DNA of 64,000 nt from Modicisalibacter sp049808615 (GCF_049808615.1 NZ_JBNCAN010000026.1:1-64000); one strand, 5' to 3'; counted from the first letter of the stretch, positions 1-9,352 are shown. Numbers and translations are program-made. The notes: generated by a model not told the origin, from the sequence alone.

Positions 1-78
1 GCGCCCACATGAATTACCTGATCAATTGTTAAAGAGCCGGCCGATGCCTCTCGGGTATCCCCTCGTCGGCAGCAGCGG
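1..78 (-). other. leader of an rRNA operon (boxA region), running out of the window
   Basis: Read on the minus strand, positions 37-27 give GCTCTTTAACA, the boxA-type antitermination sequence of gammaproteobacterial rrn leaders. It is followed by ATTGATCAGG and, at 10-1, by ATGTGGGCGC, which resembles the conserved segment between boxA and 16S rRNA in E. coli. The 16S gene itself would lie to the left of the window. This is an assignment from motif and order; no rRNA sequence is visible here. Confidence 0.75.
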
Positions 79-84
79 ATGCGT

Positions 85-113
85 ACTTTACGGATCTCGA
101 CCGGGCCTGACAA
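85..113 (-). promoter_or_regulatory. candidate sigma-70 promoter of the rRNA operon (P1-like)
   Basis: On the minus strand TTGTCA (113-108) and TAAAGT (90-85) are 17 bp apart. TTGTCA is also the -35 element of E. coli rrn P1 promoters. An AT tract (TACTTTTTTTACC, 135-123) sits just upstream where an UP element would be, and boxA follows about 50 bp downstream. The order UP-like tract, -35, -10, boxA supports an rRNA promoter. No Fis sites were assigned. Confidence 0.6.
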
Positions 114-159
114 GCCCTTTCCGGTAAAAAAAGTACGACGAACGTCCTAGGCCTGATCC

Positions 160-1359
160 TTACATTAATGTAACCCGCGCATAGCGCTTCTTGCCGGCCT
201 GAATCACATAGCTTTTGCCTGTTTCAAGCATGTGGTCGCGAGCGACGACGTCACCATCGACCTTGATCCGTCCATTGCCGAGCATATCTTTGGCTTGGGC
301 GCTGTTATTGACCAGACCGGCTCGATTGAGAACCGCCGCAATGGGTGCTTGCTCTCCACCTTCGAAGTTGACCCTGACCTCGGGCATATCATCGGGCAGT
401 TCACCCTCTGCCAACTGATTACCGGCAGAGCGATGTGCATTGGCAGCGGCCTGCTCGCCGTGGTAGCGCGTAATCAATTCGCGCGCCAGCTCCATCTTGA
501 TATCGCGGGGGTTGGCACCAGCATTGATGTCGCTGCGGATGCCTTCAATTTCGCTGTTACTCTTGAGCGACAGCAACTCGTAATAACGCCACATCAGGCT
601 GTCCGGCATGGATACCAGCTTGTTGAACATGACCCCCGGCGGCTCATCGAGGCCCACATAATTACCTAGCGACTTGGACATCTTCTGCACGCCGTCGAGC
701 CCTTCGAGCAGCGGCATGGTGATGACCACCTGGGGCTCCTGCCCGAAATGCTTTTGAATCTCGCGCCCCATCAAAAGATTGAACTTCTGGTCCGTGCCCC
801 CCAGCTCGACATCTGCTTTCAGGGCTACCGAATCGTAACCTTGCACCAAGGGATAGAGAAACTCGTGAATGGAGATGGATTGCCCAGACCGGTAGCGCTT
901 CTCGAAATCGTCACGCTCGAGCATGCGCGCCACGGTGCTCTGCCCGGCCAACTCGATCATATCGGCGGCACTTAAAGAGGTGAACCACTCGGCGTTGAAG
1001 CGCACCTCGGTCTTGTCACGATCGAGGATCTTGAAAACCTGCTCACGATAGGTCTCGGCATTGGCCTTGACTTCCTCCTCAGTGAGCGGCTTGCGAGTGA
1101 CGTTCTTGCCTGAAGGATCACCAATACGCCCGGTAAAGTCGCCGATCAGGAAGATGACCTCATGCCCTAAATCCTGAAACTGACGCATCTTGGTCAGCAA
1201 TACGCTATGCCCGAGATGGAGATCGGGGGCAGTGGGGTCGAAACCGGCCTTGATGCGTAATTTGCGCCCCGAAGCGAGCTTTTTTTCAAGCTCTTCTTCA
1301 AGCAGTATCTCGTGAGCGCCTCGCTTGAGTAACGCCAGCGTATCGGCAACGTCGGTCAT
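160..1359 (-). CDS. tyrS: tyrosyl-tRNA synthetase
   Basis: Class I aminoacyl-tRNA synthetase that charges tRNA-Tyr. The 399-residue protein shows the HIGH motif as HLGH (48-51) and KMSKS at 226-230, then a C-terminal S4-like RNA-binding domain (about 330-399), the layout of the longer bacterial TyrRS type. The reading frame is open upstream of this ATG, but the chosen start has a good Shine-Dalgarno (GGAGAGGGAG) and gives the MTDVADTL start typical of the family; the upstream 78 residues look non-coding. The gene ends close to the putative rRNA promoter, so tyrS and the rRNA operon point the same way. It diverges from anmK. Confidence 0.96.
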   Translation of the reverse strand: MTDVADTLALLKRGAHEILLEEELEKKLASGRKLRIKAGFDPTAPDLHLGHSVLLTKMRQFQDLGHEVIFLIGDFTGRIGDPSGKNVTRKPLTEEEVKANAETYREQVFKILDRDKTEVRFNAEWFTSLSAADMIELAGQSTVARMLERDDFEKRYRSGQSISIHEFLYPLVQGYDSVALKADVELGGTDQKFNLLMGREIQKHFGQEPQVVITMPLLEGLDGVQKMSKSLGNYVGLDEPPGVMFNKLVSMPDSLMWRYYELLSLKSNSEIEGIRSDINAGANPRDIKMELARELITRYHGEQAAANAHRSAGNQLAEGELPDDMPEVRVNFEGGEQAPIAAVLNRAGLVNNSAQAKDMLGNGRIKVDGDVVARDHMLETGKSYVIQAGKKRYARVTLM

Positions 1360-1461
1360 CGACTCCCTCTCCACTAAAAACGATTGTCTGTGCAAATGGA
1401 GCTGAATGTTAGCATGTCTCGACGTGGCGGTTGAGCACCCAGACGACATAGGAGAAAAAGG

Positions 1462-2610
1462 ATGCCCCTGTTTATCGGCCTGATGTCCGGCACGAGCCTC
1501 GACGGCATCGACGCCGCCTTGGTGCGCTGTGGCGAGGGACGCCCCGAATTGCTGGCAGCAAAGGGCATCGACATGCCTGAAAGATTGCGCCAACGGCTAT
1601 TGTCGTTATGTCAGGCACGTAGCGTTGCTTTTCAGGACTTGGCAGCCGCCGAAACGGACTTCTGCCGGTTACAGGGCGAGGCCGTCGTTCAGTTGCTTAA
1701 TGAAAATGACATTTCGTTGTACGAGATCACTGCCATCGGCAGTCATGGGCAGACCATTGAGCATGCGCCTTATGGTCATGAAATAGAGAGCGGGTTCGAA
1801 GCCGACAGCACGCCCTACACCCTTCAATTGGATAACCCCAGCTTGCTGGCCGAATTGACCGGCTGCCGTGTCGTCGCCGACTTCCGGCGGCGTGACCTGG
1901 CTGCGGGTGGTCAGGCTGCCCCCCTGGCACCCGCTTTCCATGCGGCGCTGTTCTCTGCCGAGGATGAGTGGCGCGTCATTCTTAACATGGGCGGCTTCGC
2001 CAACCTGACGCTGCTGCCACCGAATGCATCCAAGGAGCCGGTCATCGGTTTCGATACGGGGCCCGCCAACGCTTTGCTCGACGAATGGCATGCCTACCAT
2101 CGACAGGAGCGGTTCGATCACGATGGCCGATGGGCCGCCAGTGGCCAGGTCGATGAGGCATTGCTCGAACGCCTGCTCGATGACGACTTCTTTAGACGAA
2201 CACCGCCCAAGAGCACCGGACGAGAGTATTTCAACAGGGATTGGCTTGCGGCTCGGCTGACAGGTCGAGAATCACCCCAAGATGTACAAGCGACCCTGGC
2301 GGAACTGACTGCGGCCAGTATCGCATCAGGAATCGAGCAGGCGCGACGGCAGCAGGACGCTGAAGGCGCGCTGACACTCATCCCTTGTGGCGGCGGCGCT
2401 CATAATGTCGATCTTCTCAAGCGACTCGAGCGGCGCCTGCCTCATGCGACATTGACACCCTGCGAGCACTTCGGCTGGTCACCAGACTGGCTGGAAGCGG
2501 GCGCCTTTGGCTGGCTTGCCTGGCGGCGGATAGAAAATCTACCCGGCAATCTCCCCACGGTGACGGGCGCACGCGGCCCACGGGTGCTGGGCGGCGTGTA
2601 CAGCGCCTAG
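1462..2610 (+). CDS. anmK: anhydro-N-acetylmuramic acid kinase
   Basis: Phosphorylates and opens 1,6-anhydro-MurNAc to MurNAc-6-phosphate in cytoplasmic peptidoglycan recycling. The 382-residue protein begins with the family signature GLMSGTSLDGIDA (6-18, the ATP phosphate loop) and keeps GFDTGPANALLD and PCGGGAHN motifs. The start has AGGAG ten bases upstream. It diverges from tyrS (102-bp gap) and its stop overlaps the convergent pilU stop by 4 bp. The tyrS-anmK pairing is common in pseudomonads and relatives. No other recycling gene is nearby. Confidence 0.95.
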   Translation: MPLFIGLMSGTSLDGIDAALVRCGEGRPELLAAKGIDMPERLRQRLLSLCQARSVAFQDLAAAETDFCRLQGEAVVQLLNENDISLYEITAIGSHGQTIEHAPYGHEIESGFEADSTPYTLQLDNPSLLAELTGCRVVADFRRRDLAAGGQAAPLAPAFHAALFSAEDEWRVILNMGGFANLTLLPPNASKEPVIGFDTGPANALLDEWHAYHRQERFDHDGRWAASGQVDEALLERLLDDDFFRRTPPKSTGREYFNRDWLAARLTGRESPQDVQATLAELTAASIASGIEQARRQQDAEGALTLIPCGGGAHNVDLLKRLERRLPHATLTPCEHFGWSPDWLEAGAFGWLAWRRIENLPGNLPTVTGARGPRVLGGVYSA

Positions 2611-3749
2611 TAGTCGTCGTCACGCAGCGAAAGCTTGCAGGAGGCATCGACCGCGGCATCCAGCCCTTTGCGCGTCTCCTCGCCGTATTTGATCATCATG
2701 CGCAGGTCGTTGGTTGAGTCGGCATGCACCAGCGCGACATCTTCACTGACCTTGCCGTCGCGATACAGCTCGTAAAGGGCCTGATCGAAAGTCTGCATGC
2801 CATGATCCCGTGAGCGCGCCATGACATCCTTGATACCGACAATGTCCCCTTTGCGAATAAGGTCGCTGATCAACGGAGTGCGCAGCATGAGCTCTACCGC
2901 TGCATGTCGCGTCCGACCGTCAGTATCCGGAACGAGCTGCTGGGCAATAACGGCCTTGAGATTCAAGGACAAATCGAGCCAAGCCTGGTCGTGGCGCTCG
3001 GCGGGAAAGAAGTTGATGATGCGATCCAGGGCCTGATTGGCATTGTTGGCGTGCAGTGTCGCCAGACAAAGATGACCTGTCTCGGCAAAGGTCAGTGCAT
3101 GCTCCATGGTTTCACGAGTGCGTATCTCGCCGATCAGAATGACATCCGGCGCCTGGCGCAAGGTGTTTTTGAGCGCCACTTCGAACGACTCGGTATCGAT
3201 CCCAACTTCACGCTGATTGACGATGGCGCGATGATGCGGATGTATGTACTCGATCGGGTCTTCTATGCAGATGATATGACCGCCGTGGGTTTCGTTCCGG
3301 TGTTGGATCATCGACGCCAGAGTCGTGGACTTGCCCGTTCCTGTCCCCCCCACCACCAGTATTAGGCCACGCTTTACAGCAGCCAATTCGGCGACGACAG
3401 GGGGTAATGACAACTCATCGATATGAGGAATGTCATAGGCGATGCGGCGTACGACCATGGCCATCTGGCTACGCTGATAGAAAGCGCTGACGCGAAAACG
3501 TCCTTCTCCCGTCAGACTCAACGCAAAGTTGGCTTCGCGTTCGGCTTCAAAGCGCTTATGGTGGCTTTTCGGCAATGTCGCGAGCACCAGCTCGCTGACC
3601 TGCTCTACCGTCAATGCCTGCTCGCCCAACGCCATCAACTTGCCGCCGATCTTCAAACTCGGCGGCGCACTGGTCGATATCAGCAAGTCCGAGGCCTGTT
3701 TCTCGACCATGATTTTCAATAATTGCTCTAGCCATTCTGCCGGTGTCAT
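2607..3749 (-). CDS. pilU: type IV pilus retraction ATPase-like protein PilU
   Basis: Hexameric secretion-type ATPase that works with PilT in pilus retraction and twitching. At 380 residues it has Walker A GGTGTGKST (134-142), the Asp box EDPIEYIHPH, Walker B DVILIGEIR and a His box with TGHLCLATLHAN. The C-terminal extension ending in acidic residues (DDDY) and the pilT neighbour separate PilU from PilT. It lies 51 bp downstream of pilT in the same direction, so probably co-transcribed. No pilin assembly genes are in the window, as is usual for pilTU loci. Confidence 0.93.
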   Translation of the reverse strand: MTPAEWLEQLLKIMVEKQASDLLISTSAPPSLKIGGKLMALGEQALTVEQVSELVLATLPKSHHKRFEAEREANFALSLTGEGRFRVSAFYQRSQMAMVVRRIAYDIPHIDELSLPPVVAELAAVKRGLILVVGGTGTGKSTTLASMIQHRNETHGGHIICIEDPIEYIHPHHRAIVNQREVGIDTESFEVALKNTLRQAPDVILIGEIRTRETMEHALTFAETGHLCLATLHANNANQALDRIINFFPAERHDQAWLDLSLNLKAVIAQQLVPDTDGRTRHAAVELMLRTPLISDLIRKGDIVGIKDVMARSRDHGMQTFDQALYELYRDGKVSEDVALVHADSTNDLRMMIKYGEETRKGLDAAVDASCKLSLRDDDY

Positions 3750-3800
3750 ACCCTGGGCCTCCTCTGATGCTTAGTTTTTATCGGCCAATATTGCGCGCGT

Positions 3801-4844
3801 TTAAGCGCTTACTTCCGGCAGCATGCTTTTAGCCTTTGCCTGGGCTTCCTGACGGCTTACCAAATTTTGGCTGACCAGCCTTGCCAAGGAGGCATCCAGG
3901 GTCTGCATACCTTGTCCGCCACCGGTCTGGATAGCGGAATAGATCTGTGCCACCTTGTCTTCACGGATCAGGTTGCGCACTGCGGCGTTGGCCACAAGAA
4001 TCTCATGTGCCGCAACACGTCCTCCCCCATGACGCTTGAGCAGCGTCTGAGCAACGACGCCTTGCAAGGACTCGGAGAGCATCGAGCGCACCATGGCCTT
4101 TTCGTCCCCCGGGAAGACATCGATGATACGATCGATGGTCTTGGCCGCCGAGGTAGTATGCAGGGTACCGAATACCAGATGCCCGGTTTCGGCAGCCGTC
4201 AATGCCAGACGAATCGTTTCCAGATCGCGCATTTCACCGAGCAGAATCACATCCGGGTCCTCGCGCAGAGCCGATCTCAACGCCTCGCTGAAACCACGGG
4301 TGTCGCGGTGCACCTCACGCTGATTGATCAGGCAACGCTTGCTGACATGCACGAATTCCACCGGGTCCTCGATGGTGAGAATATGGTCGTAGCGGGTTTC
4401 GTTGATATAGTCGACCATTGCCGCCAGGGTCGTGGACTTACCCGAGCCGGTAGGCCCCGTGACCAATACCAGCCCGCGGGGTAACAAGGCCAGGCGTCGA
4501 AACACCTCGCCCAATCCCAACGCCTCCATGCTCAACACCTCGGAAGGTACGACGCGAAAGACCGCACCAACGCCTCGCCCATGGTGGAAGACGTTGACGC
4601 GAAAACGCGATACACCTGGGACCTCGAAAGAAAAATCGGTTTCCAGAGACTCCTCGAAATCACGACGCTGAACATCGCCCATGATGTCATAGACTAGAGT
4701 ACGAATTTCTCGATCCTGCATCGCCGGTACATTCAGCCGACGAATATCGCCATCGACGCGGATCATCGGCGGCAGTCCTGCCGAAAGATGCAGGTCAGAG
4801 GCGTTCTGCTTTGCCGAAAACGCCAGCAATTCGGTAATATCCAC
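3801..4844 (-). CDS. pilT: type IV pilus retraction ATPase PilT
   Basis: Retraction motor of type IV pili, acting at the cytoplasmic face of the inner membrane. The 347-residue protein has an N-terminal PAS-like region, Walker A GPTGSGKST (130-138), Asp box EDPVEFVH, Walker B DVILLGEMRD and the AIRNLIRE-type motif (here AVRNLIRE) near the C terminus that is needed for retraction in PilT. Length fits the family (about 345). It diverges from yggS with only 38 bp between starts, the arrangement seen in Pseudomonas (pilT/yggS/proC). Confidence 0.96.
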   Translation of the reverse strand: MDITELLAFSAKQNASDLHLSAGLPPMIRVDGDIRRLNVPAMQDREIRTLVYDIMGDVQRRDFEESLETDFSFEVPGVSRFRVNVFHHGRGVGAVFRVVPSEVLSMEALGLGEVFRRLALLPRGLVLVTGPTGSGKSTTLAAMVDYINETRYDHILTIEDPVEFVHVSKRCLINQREVHRDTRGFSEALRSALREDPDVILLGEMRDLETIRLALTAAETGHLVFGTLHTTSAAKTIDRIIDVFPGDEKAMVRSMLSESLQGVVAQTLLKRHGGGRVAAHEILVANAAVRNLIREDKVAQIYSAIQTGGGQGMQTLDASLARLVSQNLVSRQEAQAKAKSMLPEVSA

Positions 4845-4882
4845 ACTATTCCCCTATTCTTTTCTATGAGGTTGGGCCTGGC

Positions 4883-5590
4883 ATGTCAGACGCTTCGGTC
4901 GACGATTCACTTAAACGCGCCCGGCAACGGCTTGCCAAGGCACTCGAAAATGCGGGGCGTCCCTCACAGGCCGCACGCTTACTCGCCGTGAGCAAGACCA
5001 AGCCCGCAACGCTGATTCGCCAGGCCCATGCCAGCGGCCAACGCGAATTCGGCGAGAACTATCTCCAGGAAGCGCTCGACAAACAGGCCGAACTCACCGA
5101 CCTGCAAAATCTTGTCTGGCATTTCATCGGTCCTCTACAGTCGAACAAGACCCGTGCCGTGGCCGAGCACTTCTCCTGGGTGCACAGTGTCGATCGGGCC
5201 AAGATCGCCCGCCGCCTAGCCGAGCAACGTCCCGTCTCTCTGGGCCCGCTGAACATCTGCTTGCAGGTCAACATCAGCGCGGAACCCAGCAAGACCGGTA
5301 TTGCACCAGAAGCGCTCGAAGCGCTAGCCGATGAGGTCGCCACACTTCCCAATCTGCGGCTGCGGGGCCTTATGGCCATTCCGGCACCTGCCGCCGACCT
5401 GGCTAGCCAACGCCAACCGTTGGCTCAACTGCGTCGTCTCCAGGAAAAACTGCAGCAGCGCCTGCCCAACGCCCCTCTGGATACACTTTCCATGGGCATG
5501 AGCGATGACCTGGAAGCCGCTATCCTCGAAGGCGCTACCCTGGTTCGCCTGGGCACCGCTATATTCGGTGCTCGTGAACCTCATCGCTGA
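4883..5590 (+). CDS. yggS: YggS/PROSC-family PLP homeostasis protein
   Basis: Pyridoxal-phosphate-binding protein (PLPBP, fold-type III alanine-racemase-like barrel without the second domain) that buffers PLP and affects amino-acid metabolism; no enzymatic activity is established for the family. LLAVSKTKP places the PLP lysine at K38, followed by FGENYLQEAL and the C-terminal SMGMSDD phosphate-binding motif. Length 235 is normal. It starts the rightward series yggS-proC-yggT-metX-metW and is 44 bp from the proC start. Confidence 0.94.
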   Translation: MSDASVDDSLKRARQRLAKALENAGRPSQAARLLAVSKTKPATLIRQAHASGQREFGENYLQEALDKQAELTDLQNLVWHFIGPLQSNKTRAVAEHFSWVHSVDRAKIARRLAEQRPVSLGPLNICLQVNISAEPSKTGIAPEALEALADEVATLPNLRLRGLMAIPAPAADLASQRQPLAQLRRLQEKLQQRLPNAPLDTLSMGMSDDLEAAILEGATLVRLGTAIFGAREPHR

Positions 5591-5634
5591 TGCTGTATCG
5601 TTCACTCTTCCCGCCCCACCGTGGAGATCTCATC

Positions 5635-6474
5635 ATGACAAGCAAGGTCACTTTTATTGGTGCCGGCAACATGGCCAGCGCCATCTTTGGCGGCATGATC
5701 GATGGCGGCTACCCGGCCGACATGATTACTGCCACCTCACCGGAGGACAGCGCCCTCACACAGTTGCGCGATCGCTACGGCATCAATACCAGCGGCGACA
5801 ACAATGCCGCCGTCAGCGAGGCCGATGTTGTCGTACTTGCCGTCAAACCCAACATCATGCGCGACGTTTGCTCCGATCTGCGCGATAGCATCCAGGCCCG
5901 GCAACCTCTGATCGTCTCCGTGGCCGCCGGCCTCACCGCCGCCACCCTGGACGGGTGGCTGGGCGGGGGTTTGCCCATCATTCGCTGTATGCCCAACACC
6001 CCCTCGTTGGTAGGCGCCGGTGCGTCAGGGCTGTACGCCAACGCCCAAGTCAGCGAAGATCAGCGCCAGCTGACCACTACATTGCTGGAAGCCGTGGGTC
6101 TGGTCGAGTGGGTCGACGACGAGACGCTACTGGAGGCCGTCACCGCCATTTCCGGTAGCGGTCCCGCCTATTTCTTCCTGGTGTTCGAAGCGCTGATCGA
6201 TGCCGGCAAGCGTCTAGGCTTGCCGGCGGAGAGCGCACGCCGCCTGGCGTTGCAGACCGGCTTCGGTGCCGCCAAGATGGCTCAGCAGAGCGAATACGAT
6301 CCGGCCCAGCTCAAGCGCAACGTCATGTCGCCCGGTGGTACCACCGAACGCGCCATCCATAGCCTCGAGGATAGCGGCTTGCGCCAGCTGTTCGACGATG
6401 CTACTCAGGCCTGTGCAACGCGCGCTCGAGAATTGTCCGAAGAACTATCCGAAGAAATCGGCAAGAAACGTTAA
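5635..6474 (+). CDS. proC: pyrroline-5-carboxylate reductase
   Basis: Last step of proline synthesis: NAD(P)H-dependent reduction of 1-pyrroline-5-carboxylate. The 279-residue protein starts with a Rossmann motif GAGNMA (9-14) and carries the C-terminal dimerisation signature including SGSGPAYFF and MSPGGTTERAI. The frame is open 45 bp further upstream (to the end of yggS), but the ATG at 5635 has GGAG eight bases ahead and yields the usual MTSKVTFIGAGNMA start. Proline is also a compatible solute in halophiles, but no osmotic control element was identified. Confidence 0.96.
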   Translation: MTSKVTFIGAGNMASAIFGGMIDGGYPADMITATSPEDSALTQLRDRYGINTSGDNNAAVSEADVVVLAVKPNIMRDVCSDLRDSIQARQPLIVSVAAGLTAATLDGWLGGGLPIIRCMPNTPSLVGAGASGLYANAQVSEDQRQLTTTLLEAVGLVEWVDDETLLEAVTAISGSGPAYFFLVFEALIDAGKRLGLPAESARRLALQTGFGAAKMAQQSEYDPAQLKRNVMSPGGTTERAIHSLEDSGLRQLFDDATQACATRARELSEELSEEIGKKR

Positions 6475-6500
6475 AAGTTTAATTCATATGGAGGAGCCCT

Positions 6501-7091
6501 ATGGGCAGCCAACTGGGAAGCGCCGGCCTGATGCTGGTCAATACTCTGATCAACATCTACCTGTTCATGCTGATGCTGCGCTTCCTGCTACAGGCGTCGC
6601 GTGCCGATTATTACAATCCCCTCAGCCAATCCGTCGTGAAGGTGACCCAACCGGTGGTTCGCCCACTGCAAGGTTTTTTACGGCCGATCGGACGTTTCGA
6701 TCTGGCGACGCTCGGGGCCGGCTTCATTATCAAGGCGATCAGCATCATCGCCATCATGCAGATAGCCGGTTACGGCATGCCACCTATCGCCGGTGTCGCG
6801 ATTGCCGCGGTGGCTGCGGTAGCTAGCGCAATCCTCAAGATCTACTTCTTCGCGCTGATCGGTATGATCATCCTGAGCTGGGTCGCTCCGCAGGCGAGTC
6901 ACCCCGGCGCCATCCTGATCTTCCAACTGGTCGAGCCGATCATGGCGCCGGTACGCAAGGTCATACCGCCACTCGGGATGATCGATCTGTCCCCCATCGT
7001 GGTGTTCATCGCCATCAATCTGATCGATGGTGTCGTGGTCGGATCCCTGACCCGGGCGGCGGGCGTTTCCGGTGCCTTGGTCGGCCTTTGA
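6501..7091 (+). CDS. yggT: YggT family membrane protein
   Basis: Integral membrane protein of 196 residues with two similar halves, each with a pair of hydrophobic segments (about 10-30, 75-100, 105-135 and 160-185); the repeated element reads FLRPIG and KVIPPLG. The family is implicated in osmotic or membrane stress, but its biochemical role is not established. Good Shine-Dalgarno GGAGGA. It sits 26 bp after proC and 27 bp before metX, so it is probably in the same operon. Confidence 0.88.
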   Translation: MGSQLGSAGLMLVNTLINIYLFMLMLRFLLQASRADYYNPLSQSVVKVTQPVVRPLQGFLRPIGRFDLATLGAGFIIKAISIIAIMQIAGYGMPPIAGVAIAAVAAVASAILKIYFFALIGMIILSWVAPQASHPGAILIFQLVEPIMAPVRKVIPPLGMIDLSPIVVFIAINLIDGVVVGSLTRAAGVSGALVGL

Positions 7092-7118
7092 AAGATCGGT
7101 CTTTGAAAGCGAGCCACG

Positions 7119-8276
7119 ATGTCCATCACGCTTCCCGCTGACTCCGTCGGTTTAGTGACGCCCCAGACGGCTCGTTTCGACGAGCCGCTTCCACTTGCCT
7201 GCGGCAAGACACTGGCAACCTATGACCTGGTGTACGAAACCTACGGGGAACTCAACGCCGAGCGCAGCAATGCGGTACTGATTTGTCATGCCCTGTCCGG
7301 CAATCATCATGCGGCGGGCTATCACAGCAAGGAGGATGCCAAGCCGGGCTGGTGGGATGCGCATATCGGTCCCGGCAAGACCATCGACACTCGCCGCTTT
7401 TTCGTTATCGCGCTGAACAACTTGGGCGGGTGTCATGGCAGCACCGGCCCCTGCAGCATCAATCCCGACACAGGCCGACCCTGGGGTCCAACGTTCCCGC
7501 TGATGACGGTAAGCGACTGGGTCTACAGCCAGGCGCGCCTGGCCGATCGTCTGGGCATTGAGCGTTTTGCGGCGGTCGTTGGTGGCAGCCTGGGCGGCAT
7601 GCAGGTGTTGCAGTGGACACTGAGTTATCCCGAGCGCATCGCCAACGCCGTGGTCATCGCCGCCACGTCACGGCTTTCAGCACAGAACATCGCCTTCAAT
7701 GAAGTGGCGCGTCAAGCCATTCGCTCGGATCCCGACTTTCATGACGGCTGGTACGCCGAACATGACACCTTGCCCAAGCGCGGCTTGAAGCTGGCGCGCA
7801 TGGTCGGTCACATCACCTACTTGTCCGAACACTCCATGGGTACCAAGTTTGGTCGCGACCTGCGCAGCGATGCTCTCAACTTCGGTTACGACGTCGAGTT
7901 TCAGGTGGAGTCCTATCTACGCTATCAGGGTGATATGTTCTCCACTGTCTTCGATGCCAATACCTACCTGCTGATGACCAAGGCACTGGATTACTTTGAT
8001 CCGGCAGCGGCCTGCGCCGGCGATCTGGCCGCCGCCTTGGCACCGGCCAACTGTCCCTTCCTGGTGGTGAGCTTTTCTACCGACTGGCGTTTTGCCCCGG
8101 CACGTTCGCGGGAACTGGTGAATGCTCTGATCCGTGCAGGCAAGCCAGTGAGCTACGTCGAGATCAAGTCACCCCATGGACACGATGCCTTCTTGCTGCC
8201 CGATCCTCGCTATCAAGCCGTATTTGGGGGCTTCATGAAGCGGGTCTCCCGCGAACTTGGCCTGGAGGGCGACTGA
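7119..8276 (+). CDS. metX: homoserine O-acyltransferase MetX
   Basis: Alpha/beta-hydrolase enzyme that acylates homoserine at the start of methionine synthesis. The 385-residue protein has the nucleophile elbow GGSLGGMQ with Ser157, the LICHALSGNHHA oxyanion region, and the terminal SPHGHDAFL with the catalytic His. Whether it uses acetyl- or succinyl-CoA cannot be fixed by eye; gammaproteobacterial MetX proteins paired with MetW are often succinyltransferases. The stop overlaps the metW start (TGATG), which suggests translational coupling. Confidence 0.95.
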   Translation: MSITLPADSVGLVTPQTARFDEPLPLACGKTLATYDLVYETYGELNAERSNAVLICHALSGNHHAAGYHSKEDAKPGWWDAHIGPGKTIDTRRFFVIALNNLGGCHGSTGPCSINPDTGRPWGPTFPLMTVSDWVYSQARLADRLGIERFAAVVGGSLGGMQVLQWTLSYPERIANAVVIAATSRLSAQNIAFNEVARQAIRSDPDFHDGWYAEHDTLPKRGLKLARMVGHITYLSEHSMGTKFGRDLRSDALNFGYDVEFQVESYLRYQGDMFSTVFDANTYLLMTKALDYFDPAAACAGDLAAALAPANCPFLVVSFSTDWRFAPARSRELVNALIRAGKPVSYVEIKSPHGHDAFLLPDPRYQAVFGGFMKRVSRELGLEGD

Positions 8277-8881
8277 TGCGAGCGGATCTCAAACTGATTT
8301 ATGACTGGATACCGCAAGGTGCACGGGTGCTCGATCTGGCCTGCGGTGACGGCACGCTGCTCGACGCCTTGGCACGGAATAGAGATGTGACGGGTTACGG
8401 ACTCGAAATCGATCCGGACGGGATCACCGCCTGTCTCGAGAAAGGCGTCAATGTCGTCGAGCAGGATCTCAACCAGGGTCTCGCCAACTTCGATGACGAT
8501 GCCTACGACGTGATCATCATGACCCAGGCTCTTCAGGCTCTGCGGCGTCCGGATCGCATGCTCGACGAGATGCTACGGGTCGCCAGCGAATGCATCATCA
8601 CCTTCCCCAATTTCGCTTACTGGCGTCACCGGGTTCATCTCGGCATCAAGGGCTATATGCCGGTATCCAAATCGTTGCCCCACGCCTGGTACGATACGCC
8701 GAATATTCACTTGTCCACCTTCAATGATTTTGAACATCTGTGCCGACAAAAGGGTCTGATCATCAGTGATCGCGCGGTCGGCAATGGCGACCATGAAGGC
8801 CATTGGAGTTCGCGCTGGTGGCCCAACCTGTTCGGTGAAACCGCCATTTTTCGCGTCAGCCGCGGTCAGGGGCATGAATAA
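8276..8881 (+). CDS. metW: methionine biosynthesis protein MetW
   Basis: Methyltransferase-like protein of 201 residues with a SAM-binding motif VLDLACGDGTLLDAL near the N terminus. MetW is almost always paired with MetX in proteobacteria and is needed for, or stimulates, homoserine acylation; a methyl-transfer reaction has not been established. It overlaps metX by one base and is followed 24 bp later by the DUF4426 gene, so metX, metW and DUF4426 are likely one transcript. Confidence 0.94.
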   Translation: MRADLKLIYDWIPQGARVLDLACGDGTLLDALARNRDVTGYGLEIDPDGITACLEKGVNVVEQDLNQGLANFDDDAYDVIIMTQALQALRRPDRMLDEMLRVASECIITFPNFAYWRHRVHLGIKGYMPVSKSLPHAWYDTPNIHLSTFNDFEHLCRQKGLIISDRAVGNGDHEGHWSSRWWPNLFGETAIFRVSRGQGHE

Positions 8882-8905
8882 CAAACGATACCGGGAGGAC
8901 ATCTC

Positions 8906-9352
8906 ATGAGAAGGGTCTTGGAAACGATGACGCTGGTCTGGCTCTCCATGGTAATGAGTCCATTAGCCAGCGCGGAACAACTCGAACGTGTCGGCGATTA
9001 CCGAATTCATTACAGCGCCGTCAACACCAGCTTCCTGACACAGGAAGTGGCCGCCGCCTACGACATTCAGCGCAGCAAAGTGATGGCCCTGCTCAGCGTC
9101 AGTGTTCTCGAAGATCAACCCGATGGCACTGCCCGACCGGTGCAGGCCAACGTAGAGGGCAAAGTCGGCAATCTAGCGGGACAATCTCAGCCATTGTCCT
9201 TTCGCACCGTACGCGAAGACGGTGCTATCTATCAGCTGGCAGTGTTCCGCATTCAGGAGGATGAGCCTATGCGCTTCAACCTCGAGGTAGGCTACGATCG
9301 CAATCAGGAACCCGCCGAGATCGCCTTCATGCAGCGCTTCTTCATCGAGTAG
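8906..9352 (+). CDS. DUF4426 family exported protein
   Basis: A 148-residue protein with an N-terminal signal peptide (hydrophobic to about residue 24, cleavage likely after ASA) and an all-beta remainder, with the family ending IAFMQRFFIE. I recognise it as the DUF4426 protein found behind metX-metW in pseudomonads and relatives. The function is unknown; the location predicts a periplasmic role. Shine-Dalgarno GGGAGGA precedes the ATG. It ends 5 bp before the convergent ChaN-like gene. Confidence 0.82.
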   Translation: MRRVLETMTLVWLSMVMSPLASAEQLERVGDYRIHYSAVNTSFLTQEVAAAYDIQRSKVMALLSVSVLEDQPDGTARPVQANVEGKVGNLAGQSQPLSFRTVREDGAIYQLAVFRIQEDEPMRFNLEVGYDRNQEPAEIAFMQRFFIE

